From AC-32 sp963746155 (GTDB lineage Bacteria; Actinomycetota; Thermoleophilia; Gaiellales; Gaiellaceae): a DNA stretch of 64,000 nucleotides. The position numbers and the translations under genes are program-made. Shown piece after piece: positions 33,436 to 41,647 of the stretch. The stretch spans positions 434,001 to 498,000 of the forward strand of contig CAVVAB010000009.1 of assembly GCA_963746155.1 (NCBI GenBank), in the 5' to 3' direction. The notes under the pieces were generated by a model, which worked only from the letters and a program-made list of their open reading frames with translations, was not told where the DNA came from and did not search any database. Every line of letters starts with the position of its first letter. Position 1 is the stretch's first letter.

Positions 33436-33863
33436 ACCCGGCGGTCGCGCAGCGGGAGATCGCCCTCGCCGCGATCGCGCTGCTCGCCGCGATCGTCGCG
33501 CTCGCGCTTACGTCGCACGGGACCAGCGCGAAGACGAAGCGCCTCCTCCAGCCCGTCACGCTGGACGGAGGCCGCTGGCGCACGAGCCTCGGCGGCGCAA
33601 CCGCTGCCCGCTACGGCCACCGCACGAACTGCGGGATCCTCCTGCGGCCGGCGACGATCGGCGTGACCGACTCGGTGCTCCCGTGCGGGATCAAGCTCTA
33701 CATCGCCTACAGGGGCAGCCAGCGGATCCTGACCCAGGTGATCGAACGCCGGCCGGTTCCACCCGGGCGCAAGTTCGAGCTGACGCCGCGGCTCGCCGAG
33801 AAGCTCGGCGTCGACGGCGTCCAGCCGATCCACTGGGTCTTCGCCGGGGCCACGCCTAGTTAG
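33432..33863 (+). CDS. RlpA-like double-psi beta-barrel secreted protein
   Basis: 143 residues from the GTG at 33432 (GTGA overlap with the previous gene). An N-terminal membrane anchor or signal (about 7-27, IALAAIALLAAIVALAL) precedes a domain with ATAARYGHRTNCGILLRP, GVTDSVLPCGIKLYIAY and ELTPRLAEKLGVDG, the order seen in RlpA/3D double-psi barrels, which bind or cleave peptidoglycan. Two Cys could form a disulfide. The RlpA catalytic Asp/His pattern cannot be confirmed by eye. Last gene of the envelope locus. Confidence 0.75.
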   Translation: MNPAVAQREIALAAIALLAAIVALALTSHGTSAKTKRLLQPVTLDGGRWRTSLGGATAARYGHRTNCGILLRPATIGVTDSVLPCGIKLYIAYRGSQRILTQVIERRPVPPGRKFELTPRLAEKLGVDGVQPIHWVFAGATPS

Positions 33864-34169
33864 ATAGAGGCCGTGGCGCCTTCGCCAACGCGGCCGTCCA
33901 GCGCACCTACTTGGAAAGACGCAGTCGTGACCGGCTGTCGAGGTTAGAGTGAGTCCACTCGACCCTGTACGAGCCTGGGTCTCAAAGTAGAACCAACACC
34001 AACGCAGAGGGAGTCGTCGTTCGTCCCGAGGCGCCGAGCGCCGGAGGCGACGCGACACCCACCTGGCTAGGCCAGGTTCGCGAGGGGCTCAGGACAACGG
34101 CAGGGTGGAGAGAGAAGCGGGGGAACCTCGGTTCCCCCGCTTCGCCGTTCATAACCCGTGCCGAGCGGC
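33864..34169. other. Structured intergenic stretch
   Basis: No protein gene is seen. There are several inverted repeats: ACCTGGC-TAG-GCCAGGT at 34061-34077, GC-rich imperfect repeats at 34033-34053 and the strong hairpin at 34115-34142. A small RNA is possible, but no known family is recognisable. Confidence 0.3.
34115..34142. terminator. Strong hairpin between converging genes
   Basis: 12-bp perfect stem AAGCGGGGGAAC, loop CTCG, GTTCCCCCGCTT. It sits 28 bp beyond the stop of the minus-strand gene at 34170 and downstream of the plus-strand envelope operon, so it could end both. The T-run is weak, as is usual in high-GC genomes. Confidence 0.55.
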
Positions 34170-34607
34170 CTACGGAATCCGGTTCGGGCCCCTCTGCACG
34201 ATCTTGACCGTGCCGAGGCTGGGTGGGCTCGGACCCGGCGCCACGTCGGACACGATGCCTTTCCTGAAGTTCATGACGAAGACATCGTTGAGCGCGCCGT
34301 TGTCCGCGTACCAGGTGACCATCAGCATCTTGTGTGCCACCGGCATCGCGACGTAGTTGGACGTGAACACCTGGCCCGTCGGCGGCAGCGCGTGTGCGCT
34401 GACCTTCCCGCCGGGCAGGTACGTCTGCTCGAACGTGAAGCCGGTGTTGGCTCCCAACGGATAGCTCGTGACGAGCTTGTAGCCCTTCAGATCGACCGTC
34501 CTGATCGTGTTGGGAAAGCCCGTGATCGAGGGCGCGTGAGCGTTCGCGGCGGCGACACCGGTGAGGGCGAATACCGCAAGCGAGACGACGACAATCCGCT
34601 TGACCAT
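34170..34607 (-). CDS. Secreted protein of unknown function
   Basis: 145 residues from the ATG at 34607, preceded by a strong Shine-Dalgarno (gggaggagg). Signal peptide 1-24 (IVVVSLAVFALTGVAAANAHA). The mature part looks like a small beta-barrel (GYKLVTSYPLGANTGFTFEQ, KMLMVTWYADNGALNDVFVM), ending in Pro-rich strands. MoaF/lipocalin-like folds look similar, but no specific family is claimed. The longer reading to 34724 adds non-protein-like residues and is rejected. Confidence 0.65.
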   Translation of the reverse strand: MVKRIVVVSLAVFALTGVAAANAHAPSITGFPNTIRTVDLKGYKLVTSYPLGANTGFTFEQTYLPGGKVSAHALPPTGQVFTSNYVAMPVAHKMLMVTWYADNGALNDVFVMNFRKGIVSDVAPGPSPPSLGTVKIVQRGPNRIP

Positions 34608-34758
34608 TGCGTGCCTCCTCCCCCAAAGGCCCGCCCGGCACCGCTTGACACGCGAGACACCGGCCGCGGCGCGAACGAGGCTTTGGCTCGGTGATTGCCG
34701 CGATGATACGACCGCGGGATCCACAGCGTGATCGGGTAGAGGTCGCTAGCCTGGGCAA

Positions 34759-36004
34759 ATGATCGAGGTTGTCGGAGACTCATCTCGAGACGGTTGCTGG
34801 GCGATGGTTCGGCTCGCCGTCGACGGCGAGCGGATCGTCAGCTCGGAGGCCGAGGGGCTCGAGCGTCCGCTCGAGGGCCTGACGCTGCTCGAGGCGGCCG
34901 CGGTCGGGGGCGACGAGCTCGCCGTCGACGCGCTCGCGAACGCGCTCGGGCCGATCTTCCGCGCCCCGCCGAAGCCCGGCCGCGTCGCGGTTGCGATGAG
35001 CGGAGGCGTCGACAGCGCCGTCGCGCTCCTGCGCGCCGGGCCGGACGCGATCGGCGTCACGCTTCGGCTCTGGCTCGATCCGCAGGGGCCCGACGCCGAG
35101 CGCGCCTGCTGCTCGCCGGAGGCCGTCATCGCCGCACGCGCGACCTGCCACTCGCTCGGCATCCCGCACGTCACGCTCGACCTGCGCGAGGAGTTTCGCC
35201 GCGCGGTCGTCGCGCCGTTCGTCCGCGGCTACGCGCAGGGGCAGACGCCGAACCCGTGCATCCGCTGCAACGGCAGCTTCCGGTTCGCCGAGCTGCTCGC
35301 GTTCGCGCAGCGGGCAGGCGCCGAGCGGCTCGCGACCGGCCACTACGCGCGGATCGCCGAGCACAGGGGGCGGTTGCTGCTCGCGCGCGCGGCCGATCCA
35401 GCGCAAGGACCAGTCGTACATGCTCGCCCGACTCGATCCGCGTCTCCTCGAGCGGATCTGGTTCCCGCTCGGCGAGCAGACCAAGGACGAGACGCGGGCC
35501 GAGGCGGCGCAGGCCGGGCTGGCGGCGGCCGGTCGCGCCGAGAGCCAGGAGGCGTGCTTCCTCGCCGGGGACGACTACCGCGCCTTCCTCGGGCGCCACG
35601 GTCTCTCTTCGAGCGACGGGCCGATCGTCGACGAGGAGGGTCGCGAGCTCGGGCGGCACGGAGGCTTCTGGCGGTTCACGCCGGGCCAGCGCAAGGGCCT
35701 CGGCGTCGCGGGCGGCGAGCCGCTGTACGCGCTCCGGAGCGAGCCCACCACGAACACGGTCGTCGTCGGGCCGCGCCAGGCGCTTGCCACCCACGAGGTC
35801 GAGGCGCGCGGCAGGCTGCACGTTCCCGTCGATCGCGTCGACGCGAAGCTGCGCTACCGCTCGCCTGCCGTCGCCGCGGACGTGGTCGCGCGTGACAACG
35901 GTTTCCGCCTCCGCCTGGACGAGCCCGCGTACGGCGTCGCGCCCGGCCAGGCCGCGGTGCTCTACGAGGGCGACGCCGTGGTGGGCGCCGGCACGATCCG
36001 CTAG
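34759..36004 (+). CDS. mnmA: tRNA 2-thiouridine synthase MnmA with N-terminal extension (one frameshift)
   Basis: Composite: the first frame ends in register near 35400, where one extra A splits AADP from RKDQSYMLARLDP; the second frame continues to 36004. MnmA transfers sulfur to U34 of tRNA-Lys/Glu/Gln. The PP-loop is MSGGVDSAVALL (about residues 80-91), the first catalytic Cys is in NPCIRCNGSF, the second in SQEACFLAG, and the C-terminal beta-barrels are present (FTPGQRKGLGV). The 75-residue N-terminal extension (MVRLAVDGERIVSSEAEGLE then LLEAAAVGGDELAVDALANAL) is not part of usual MnmA and faintly resembles an IscU/NifU-like domain. The indel is likely an assembly error. Confidence 0.9.
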
Positions 36005-36041
36005 CCGCTGATCGGCAGAAGCCGCCCCTAGAATCACCGTC

Positions 36042-38567
36042 ATGCGCACGACCGCCGAGCTGCGCGCGGGCTATCGCGCGTTCTTCGAGTCGAAGGGCCA
36101 CGAGTTCCGGCCCTCGGCGCCGCTGATCCCGCGCGCCGACGACCGCTCGACGCTGCTCGTCTCGGCGGGGATGCAGCCGCTGATGCCGTTCTTCCTCGGG
36201 CTCGAGGAGCCGCCTGCGCCGCTGCTAACGACGGTGCAGAAGGTCTTCCGCACGCCGGACATCGACGAGGTCGGCCTCGACGGCCACCACCTCACGTTCT
36301 TCGAGATGCTCGGCAACTTCTCGTTCGGCCAGTACTTCAAGGAAGGCGCGATCGACCTGGCCTGGGAGTTCGTCTTCGAGCACATGAAGGTCGAGTTCGA
36401 TCGGTTCTGGGTGACCGTCTTCGCCGGCGATCCCGAGCTCGGGCTCGGGGAGGACGAGGTCGCGGTCGCGAACTGGGAGCGGAAGGGCGTCCCGCCGGAG
36501 CGGATCGTCCGACTGCCGCGCGCCGACAACTTCTGGTCGGTCGGCGGCCCGGGGCCGTGCGGGCCGGACTCGGAGATGTTCTACGACTGGGGCGAGGACG
36601 TGGGTTGCGGTCGGCCCGAGTGCGCGCCGGGCTGCGAGTGCGAGCGCTTCCTCGAGTTCTGGAACCTCGTCTTCATGGAGTTCGAGCTGCACGCGGACGG
36701 CTCGCTGACCCCGCTGCCCGAGCAGAACATCGACACGGGCCTCGGGCTGGAGCGCGGCGCCCGCATCCTGCAGCAGGTCGAGTCGGTCTACGACACCGAC
36801 GGCTACCAGGAGATCATGGGCTGGCTCGCGGCGCAGTCGGGGGTCGCCTACGGCGAGAGCGAGCAGGCGACGAAGGCGCACCGGATCCTCGCCGACCACG
36901 GGCGCGGGATGACGTTCCTCGCCGCGGACGGCGTCGTGCCGTCGAACGAGGGGCGCGGCTACGTCATGCGCCGGGTCGTCAGGAGGGCGATCCTGCAGGC
37001 GGGGAGGATCGGCCTCGAGCCCCCGTTCCTGAGCGGGCTCGGGGACGTGGTCGTCGAGCAGATGGGCCACGCCTACCCGGAGCTGCGGGAGAACGAGGGC
37101 GTCATCGGCGACGTGCTGCGGGAGGAGGAGGAGCGCTTCTCGGAGACCCTCGCGCGCGGGCTGAAGCTCTTCGAGGAGGTCGCCGGCGGCGAAGGGATCT
37201 CAGGTGACGACGCGTTCCGGCTGCACGACACGTACGGCTTCCCGCTCGAGCTGACGGAGGAGCTGGCGCGGGAGCGCGGGCTTCCGGTCGACGTGGACGG
37301 TTTCCAGGGGCTGATGGCCGAGCAGCGTGAGCGCTCGCGCCGAACGGTCGCGACGGTCGACGTGCGCGTAAGCGGCGAGAGCCGGAGCGAGTTCGCCGGC
37401 TACGAGAAGACCGAGACGCTGACGGCGATCCTCGCCTACGAGGATCTCGGCGACGGGCAGTTCCAGGCGAAGCTCGAGCAGTCGCCGTTCTACCCGGAGG
37501 GCGGCGGGCAGGTCTCGGACTCCGGCTACATCGAGAACGAGGAAACCGGCGCGCGGGCGGAGCTCGTCGCCGCGACGAGGCTTCCGGACGACGACCAGGT
37601 GCTCACGTTCGCGGGCGAGGGCTTCTCCGCAGGAATGCGCGTGCGTGCGGTCGTGCCCTGGTCGGTGCGCTTCCCGACGATGGCGAACCACACTGCGACG
37701 CATCTGCTCCACAAAGCGCTGCAGGACGTTCTCGGCGAGCACGCGAAGCAGGCGGGGTCGGCGGTGCGGCCAGACAAGCTGCGATTCGACTTCACCCACC
37801 CGCAGGCCGTCACCGCGGAAGAGCGCGCGCGGATCGAGCAGGAGGTGAACGAGCGGATCTTCGAGAACCTGCCGGTGCGCGCGTTCATCGTCCCGATCGA
37901 CGAGGCGCGGCGGCTCGGCGCGATGATGCTCTTCGGCGAGAAGTACGGCGACGAGGTTCGCCTGGTCGAGATCCCGGGGTTCTCGCGCGAGCTGTGCGGG
38001 GGGACGCACGTGCGGTCGACGGCCGAGATCGGCCCGTTCGTGATCCTCTCGGAGAGCTCGATCGGTTCCGGCACGCGGCGGATCGAGGCGGTCACGTCCG
38101 GTGAGGCATACGCGCTGCTGCACGCGCGGTCGCGCGAGGTGGACGAGCTGCGCGGCGAGCTCCAGCGGGCGCGCAAGGAAGGTCCTGCGAAGGCGGTCGC
38201 GGGCGAGGTTCGGCTGGAGCCGAGCAGCGAGGAGGAGATCGGTGGCGTCAACGTGTACGTGGCCCGCGCGAGCGATGTGGATGTCGACACGCTGCTGGCC
38301 GAGTCCGACCGGATCAAGCAGGAGCGGGCTCCGGCCGCGGTCGTGCTCGGCTCGAGCGAGGACGGGCGCGTCCACCTCGTCGCGAACTTCGACCGTTCGC
38401 TCGAGGGCCGGCTCGACGCGGTCGCGGTGATCAAGGAGGCGGCGGCCGAGGTCGGCGGCGGCGGAGGAGGCCGTGCGACGATGGCGCGCGCGGGCGGGAA
38501 GAACCCGGAGAAGCTCGGCGAGGCGCTCGCGAAGGCCGAGGAGGCGCTGCGCCGGGCGCTGACGTGA
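36042..38567 (+). CDS. alaS: Alanyl-tRNA synthetase
   Basis: 841 residues. Class II catalytic core at the N-terminus (TTAELRAGYRAFFESKGHEF, LTFFEMLGNFSFGQYFKEGA, VFMEFE, DTGLGLER). The editing domain has the zinc-type motifs HTATHLLH and CGGTHVRST that clear mischarged Ser/Gly. A C-Ala domain ends GGGGGGRATMARAGGKNPEK. Slightly shorter than the usual 870-880. Its GTGA overlap with ruvX makes the alaS-ruvX-mltG-aroE-aroC order one coupled series. Confidence 0.97.
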   Translation: MRTTAELRAGYRAFFESKGHEFRPSAPLIPRADDRSTLLVSAGMQPLMPFFLGLEEPPAPLLTTVQKVFRTPDIDEVGLDGHHLTFFEMLGNFSFGQYFKEGAIDLAWEFVFEHMKVEFDRFWVTVFAGDPELGLGEDEVAVANWERKGVPPERIVRLPRADNFWSVGGPGPCGPDSEMFYDWGEDVGCGRPECAPGCECERFLEFWNLVFMEFELHADGSLTPLPEQNIDTGLGLERGARILQQVESVYDTDGYQEIMGWLAAQSGVAYGESEQATKAHRILADHGRGMTFLAADGVVPSNEGRGYVMRRVVRRAILQAGRIGLEPPFLSGLGDVVVEQMGHAYPELRENEGVIGDVLREEEERFSETLARGLKLFEEVAGGEGISGDDAFRLHDTYGFPLELTEELARERGLPVDVDGFQGLMAEQRERSRRTVATVDVRVSGESRSEFAGYEKTETLTAILAYEDLGDGQFQAKLEQSPFYPEGGGQVSDSGYIENEETGARAELVAATRLPDDDQVLTFAGEGFSAGMRVRAVVPWSVRFPTMANHTATHLLHKALQDVLGEHAKQAGSAVRPDKLRFDFTHPQAVTAEERARIEQEVNERIFENLPVRAFIVPIDEARRLGAMMLFGEKYGDEVRLVEIPGFSRELCGGTHVRSTAEIGPFVILSESSIGSGTRRIEAVTSGEAYALLHARSREVDELRGELQRARKEGPAKAVAGEVRLEPSSEEEIGGVNVYVARASDVDVDTLLAESDRIKQERAPAAVVLGSSEDGRVHLVANFDRSLEGRLDAVAVIKEAAAEVGGGGGGRATMARAGGKNPEKLGEALAKAEEALRRALT

Positions 38568-38977
38568 AGATCGTGGCCGTCGACTACGGCTCGGCCCGCA
38601 CCGGGGTCGCCGTCTCGGATCCGTCGGCGACGATCGCGCGCCCGCTCGGCGTGGTCGAGCGCGTGGGCAGCGAAGCCGGCCTCGCGAGGCTCGTCGAGCT
38701 GATCCGCTCCGAAGAGGCGGAGCGCGTGGTCGTCGGCCTGCCGCTGACGCTGCGCGGCGAGCGCGGCGAGCAGGCGCGCGAGACGGAGACGTTCGTCGAG
38801 GCGCTGCGTGCGGCGATCGACGTCCCCGTCGAGAGCTTCGACGAACGGTTCACCACGCGGCTTGCGCAGACACGTCCCGGGGACAGTCCCCGGGACGTGT
38901 CCGAACCGGACGATGCAAGGGCTGCCGCGCACCTGCTATCGAGCTACCTCGAGTGGACGAGCGCCGGCAGGGAGTAA
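38564..38977 (+). CDS. ruvX: RuvX/YqgF Holliday-junction resolvase-like nuclease with palindrome insertion
   Basis: 137 residues of the YqgF fold: VAVDYGSARTGVAVSDPS (first acidic site), VVGLPLTLRGERGEQA (motif 2), then FDERFTT with the catalytic acid. Between FTTRLAQ and the final helix (DDARAAAHLLSSYLEW) lie the residues TRPGDSPRDVSEP, encoded by a 33-bp perfect palindrome (38869-38901), where YqgF proteins normally have a short charged segment. The frame stays open. The enzyme is involved in 16S rRNA processing and/or DNA repair. Overlaps alaS and mltG. Confidence 0.9.
   Translation: MKIVAVDYGSARTGVAVSDPSATIARPLGVVERVGSEAGLARLVELIRSEEAERVVVGLPLTLRGERGEQARETETFVEALRAAIDVPVESFDERFTTRLAQTRPGDSPRDVSEPDDARAAAHLLSSYLEWTSAGRE
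38869..38901. repeat. Palindromic repeat inserted in ruvX
   Basis: 15-bp perfect stem GACACGTCCCGGGGA, loop CAG, TCCCCGGGACGTGTC. It is much stronger than expected by chance within coding DNA. It has the appearance of the mobile palindromic repeats (REP/RAYT-type) reported in GC-rich genomes. Confidence 0.75.
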
Positions 38978-39867
38978 TGCCCCCGCGCGAGCGGCCGCCC
39001 CGGCGGACGCCTCGCTCGGTCGTCTACCGCAGGCGCCTCCTCGCGATCGCCGTGCTCGTGGCGGGCTTCGCGGCCGCCTGGTTCGCGGTGGGGAGCATCG
39101 GCGGCGGCAACGACAACAAGCAGGTGACGACGACTGCGGCGCTGCCGCCGAAGCCGTTCCGGGTGGTCTTCCCCGAGGGCTTCACGCGCGAGCAGATGGC
39201 CGCACGCGTCGCGGCCGTCACCAAGATCGCCGAGCGCGAGCGGGGGAGGGTGCCAAGGCTGACCGAGCGCGCCTATCTCGCCGCGACGCGGCGCAGGCGC
39301 CTGCAGCCGGGCTTCGGGAACCGCCGCTACCCGCTCGAGGGCTTCCTGTTCCCGGCCACGTACGACTTCACCGGCAAGACGAACGGAGCGCAGCTCGAGA
39401 CCGCGCAGCTCAAGGCCTTCCGGCGGAACTGGGCAAAGGTGAACCTCGGCTACGCGCGCTCAAAGAACCTGACCTCGTACGACGTGCTGACGATCGCCTC
39501 GATGATCGAGCGAGAGGCCGCCGCGCCCGAGGAGCGGGCACTCGTCGCCGCGGTGATCTACAACCGCCTCCACCAGCGGATGCCGCTGGGGATCGACGCG
39601 ACGCTTCGCTACGGGCTGAACATCCCGCCGACGGAGGCGATCCGGCAATCGCAGCTCGACAGCACGAGCCCGTACAACACGGGCAAGCAACCCGGCCTGC
39701 CGCCGACGCCGATCGCGAACCCGGGGCTCGCCTCGATCCAGGCGGCGGCTCATCCGGCGCGCGTCGACTACCTGTACTACGTCCGCAAGCCGGACAAGAA
39801 ACACCACTTCTTCACGTCGAGCTTCGCCGCGTTCGAGCACTACAAGGCCACGCACGGGTACCGATGA
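38977..39867 (+). CDS. mltG: Endolytic transglycosylase MltG
   Basis: 296 residues from the ATG in TAATG overlapping the ruvX stop. A basic N-terminus and one membrane helix (about 28-46, LLAIAVLVAGFAAAWFAVG) precede a LysM-like region and the YceG/MltG catalytic domain: LEGFLFPATYDF, SMIEREAAAPEERALVAAVI with catalytic Glu, YNRL, MPLGIDATLRYG, SPYNTGKQPGLPPTPIANPG. It cleaves nascent peptidoglycan strands at the membrane and sets glycan length. An upstream GTG at 38953 is rejected because the ATG has the better ribosome site. Confidence 0.95.
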   Translation: MPPRERPPRRTPRSVVYRRRLLAIAVLVAGFAAAWFAVGSIGGGNDNKQVTTTAALPPKPFRVVFPEGFTREQMAARVAAVTKIAERERGRVPRLTERAYLAATRRRRLQPGFGNRRYPLEGFLFPATYDFTGKTNGAQLETAQLKAFRRNWAKVNLGYARSKNLTSYDVLTIASMIEREAAAPEERALVAAVIYNRLHQRMPLGIDATLRYGLNIPPTEAIRQSQLDSTSPYNTGKQPGLPPTPIANPGLASIQAAAHPARVDYLYYVRKPDKKHHFFTSSFAAFEHYKATHGYR

Positions 39868-40568
39868 TCGGCGGAGCGACGCGTATCGTCGGCCTGCTCG
39901 GCCAGCCCGTCGCCGGGTCGCTCTCGCCTCGGATGCAGAACGCGGCCTTCGCGGCGCGCGGCCTCGACTGGGCCTACGTGCCGCTCGAGGTCGAGCCCGC
40001 CGTGCTCGACGAGGCGGTTCGTGGGCTCGTGGCGCTCGGCTTCGCGGGCGCGAACGTGACGATCCCGCACAAGCAGGCGGTGGCGGGGCTCTGCGACGAA
40101 GCCGAGGGCGATTCGGTGAACACGCTCGTCCTCCGCGACGGCCGGCTGCTCGGGTTCAACACGGACAAGGAGATCGTTGCCGGGATCGAGGCCGAGCGCG
40201 TCTGCCTGATCGGGGCGGGCGGGGCCGCGAAGGCGCTGCTGCCGGCGCTGTCCGGCGAGGTTCGCGCGTTCTCGCGCAGCGGCGAATGGCCCCCCGACGC
40301 AACCGGCTGCGACCTCGTGGTGAACGCGACACCGGTGCGTGACGAGCTGCTGGTCGAGCCCCGTCCCGAGCAGGCGGTGGTCGACATCGCCTACCGTGCG
40401 GACGGCACGCCGACCGCTCTCGTCGCCGCCGCGCGCGAGGCCGGGTGCCGTCTCGTCGTCGACGGTCTGGAGGCGCTTGTCCGGCAGGGCGCCGCCTCGT
40501 TCGAGCTCTGGACCGGCGCCGAGCCTCCGGTCGACGCGATGCGCGCGGCCCTAGGGTTAGCGTCGTGA
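39864..40568 (+). CDS. aroE: Shikimate dehydrogenase
   Basis: 234 residues, somewhat short (usual about 270). It catalyses NADPH-dependent reduction of 3-dehydroshikimate. The substrate site is GQPVAGSLSPRMQNAAF with NVTIPHK (catalytic Lys) and GFNTD (Asp). The NADP loop is LIGAGGAAKA. The nucleotide domain is trimmed around EVRAFSRSGEW. ATG start overlaps mltG; stop overlaps aroC. Confidence 0.95.
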   Translation: MIGGATRIVGLLGQPVAGSLSPRMQNAAFAARGLDWAYVPLEVEPAVLDEAVRGLVALGFAGANVTIPHKQAVAGLCDEAEGDSVNTLVLRDGRLLGFNTDKEIVAGIEAERVCLIGAGGAAKALLPALSGEVRAFSRSGEWPPDATGCDLVVNATPVRDELLVEPRPEQAVVDIAYRADGTPTALVAAAREAGCRLVVDGLEALVRQGAASFELWTGAEPPVDAMRAALGLAS

Positions 40569-41647
40569 GCCTCACCCTGACGACCGCAGGCGAGTCGCAC
40601 GGCCCGGCGCTGGTGGCGATCCTGACCGGCCTGCCCGCGGGTCTGCAGCTCGAGCGCGACGCGATCGACGCCGATCTCGCGCGCCGCCAGGAGGGGTACG
40701 GGCGCAGCCCAAGGCAGAAGCTCGAGCAGGACCGGGTCGAGGTCCTCGCCGGCCTCCGTCACGGCCGCACGCTGGGCACGCCGCTCGCGCTCCTCGTCCA
40801 CAACCTCGACCACAAGAACTGGACATGGGGGATGAGCCCGTGGCCGCCGGAGGGAGAGGCCGAGGGGAAGGGCACGAAGCCGGTAACGCTTCCCAGGCCG
40901 GGCCACGCCGACCTCGCGGGTACCCAGAAGTTCGGGCTCGAGGACGCGCGGGACGCGCTCGAGCGCGCGAGCGCGCGCCAGACCGCGGTCGCCGTGGCCG
41001 CAGGCGCCGTAACGAAGGCACTGCTCGCCGAGATCGGGATCGACGTCCTCGGCCGCGTCGTGACCGAGGCGCTCGAGCAGCGGATCGACGAGGCGCGGGC
41101 CGAGCGCGACACCGTCGGCGGGGTCGTCGAGGTGCGAGCGCACGGAGTCACACCGGGGCTCGGCTCGTACGCGACGAAGGACGAACGGCTTGATGCCAGG
41201 CTCGCGGCTGCGCTGATGGGGATTCAGGCGGTCAAGGGCGTTGAGATCGGCGCGGGCTTCGAGCTGGCCGAGCGACGCGGCTCGGAGGCGCACGACGAGA
41301 TCTTCGCCGACGAGTCGGGCGCTCTCTACAGGGAGACCAACTTCGCGGGTGGGGTGGAAGGCGGCGTCTCGAACGGCGAGCCGATCGTCGTCCGCGCGGC
41401 GATGAAGCCGCTGCCGACGCTGATGCGCCCGTTGCGCTCCGTCGACCTCCAGACGGGCGTGGCCGGTGAGGCGCTCGTCGAGCGCAGCGACGTCGCCGCA
41501 GTGGAAGCGCTGGCGGTCGTCGCGGAGGCGGCCGTCGCCTTCGAGCTCGCGAGGGCCGCGCGCGAGAAGTTCGGCGGCGACTCGCTGGCCGACTTCGTCA
41601 CCGCCCACCGCGCGTATGTGGAGCGGATCCCGTGGCGCACGCGCTAG
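40565..41647 (+). CDS. aroC: Chorismate synthase
   Basis: 360 residues from the GTG at 40565. It converts EPSP to chorismate with reduced FMN. The diagnostic segments are TAGESHGPALVAIL, RRQEGYGRSPRQ, RPGHADLAGTQKFG, ASARQTAVAVAAGAV and GGVEGGVSNGEPIV. Normal length. Coupled with aroE and overlapping the aroKB start by 16 bp. Confidence 0.97.
   Translation: MSLTLTTAGESHGPALVAILTGLPAGLQLERDAIDADLARRQEGYGRSPRQKLEQDRVEVLAGLRHGRTLGTPLALLVHNLDHKNWTWGMSPWPPEGEAEGKGTKPVTLPRPGHADLAGTQKFGLEDARDALERASARQTAVAVAAGAVTKALLAEIGIDVLGRVVTEALEQRIDEARAERDTVGGVVEVRAHGVTPGLGSYATKDERLDARLAAALMGIQAVKGVEIGAGFELAERRGSEAHDEIFADESGALYRETNFAGGVEGGVSNGEPIVVRAAMKPLPTLMRPLRSVDLQTGVAGEALVERSDVAAVEALAVVAEAAVAFELARAAREKFGGDSLADFVTAHRAYVERIPWRTR

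Noticed and set aside
33900..34110. Possible RNase P, 6S or riboswitch RNA downstream of the RlpA-like gene
   Set aside because: Hairpins are present, but none of the signature sequences of those RNAs is found.
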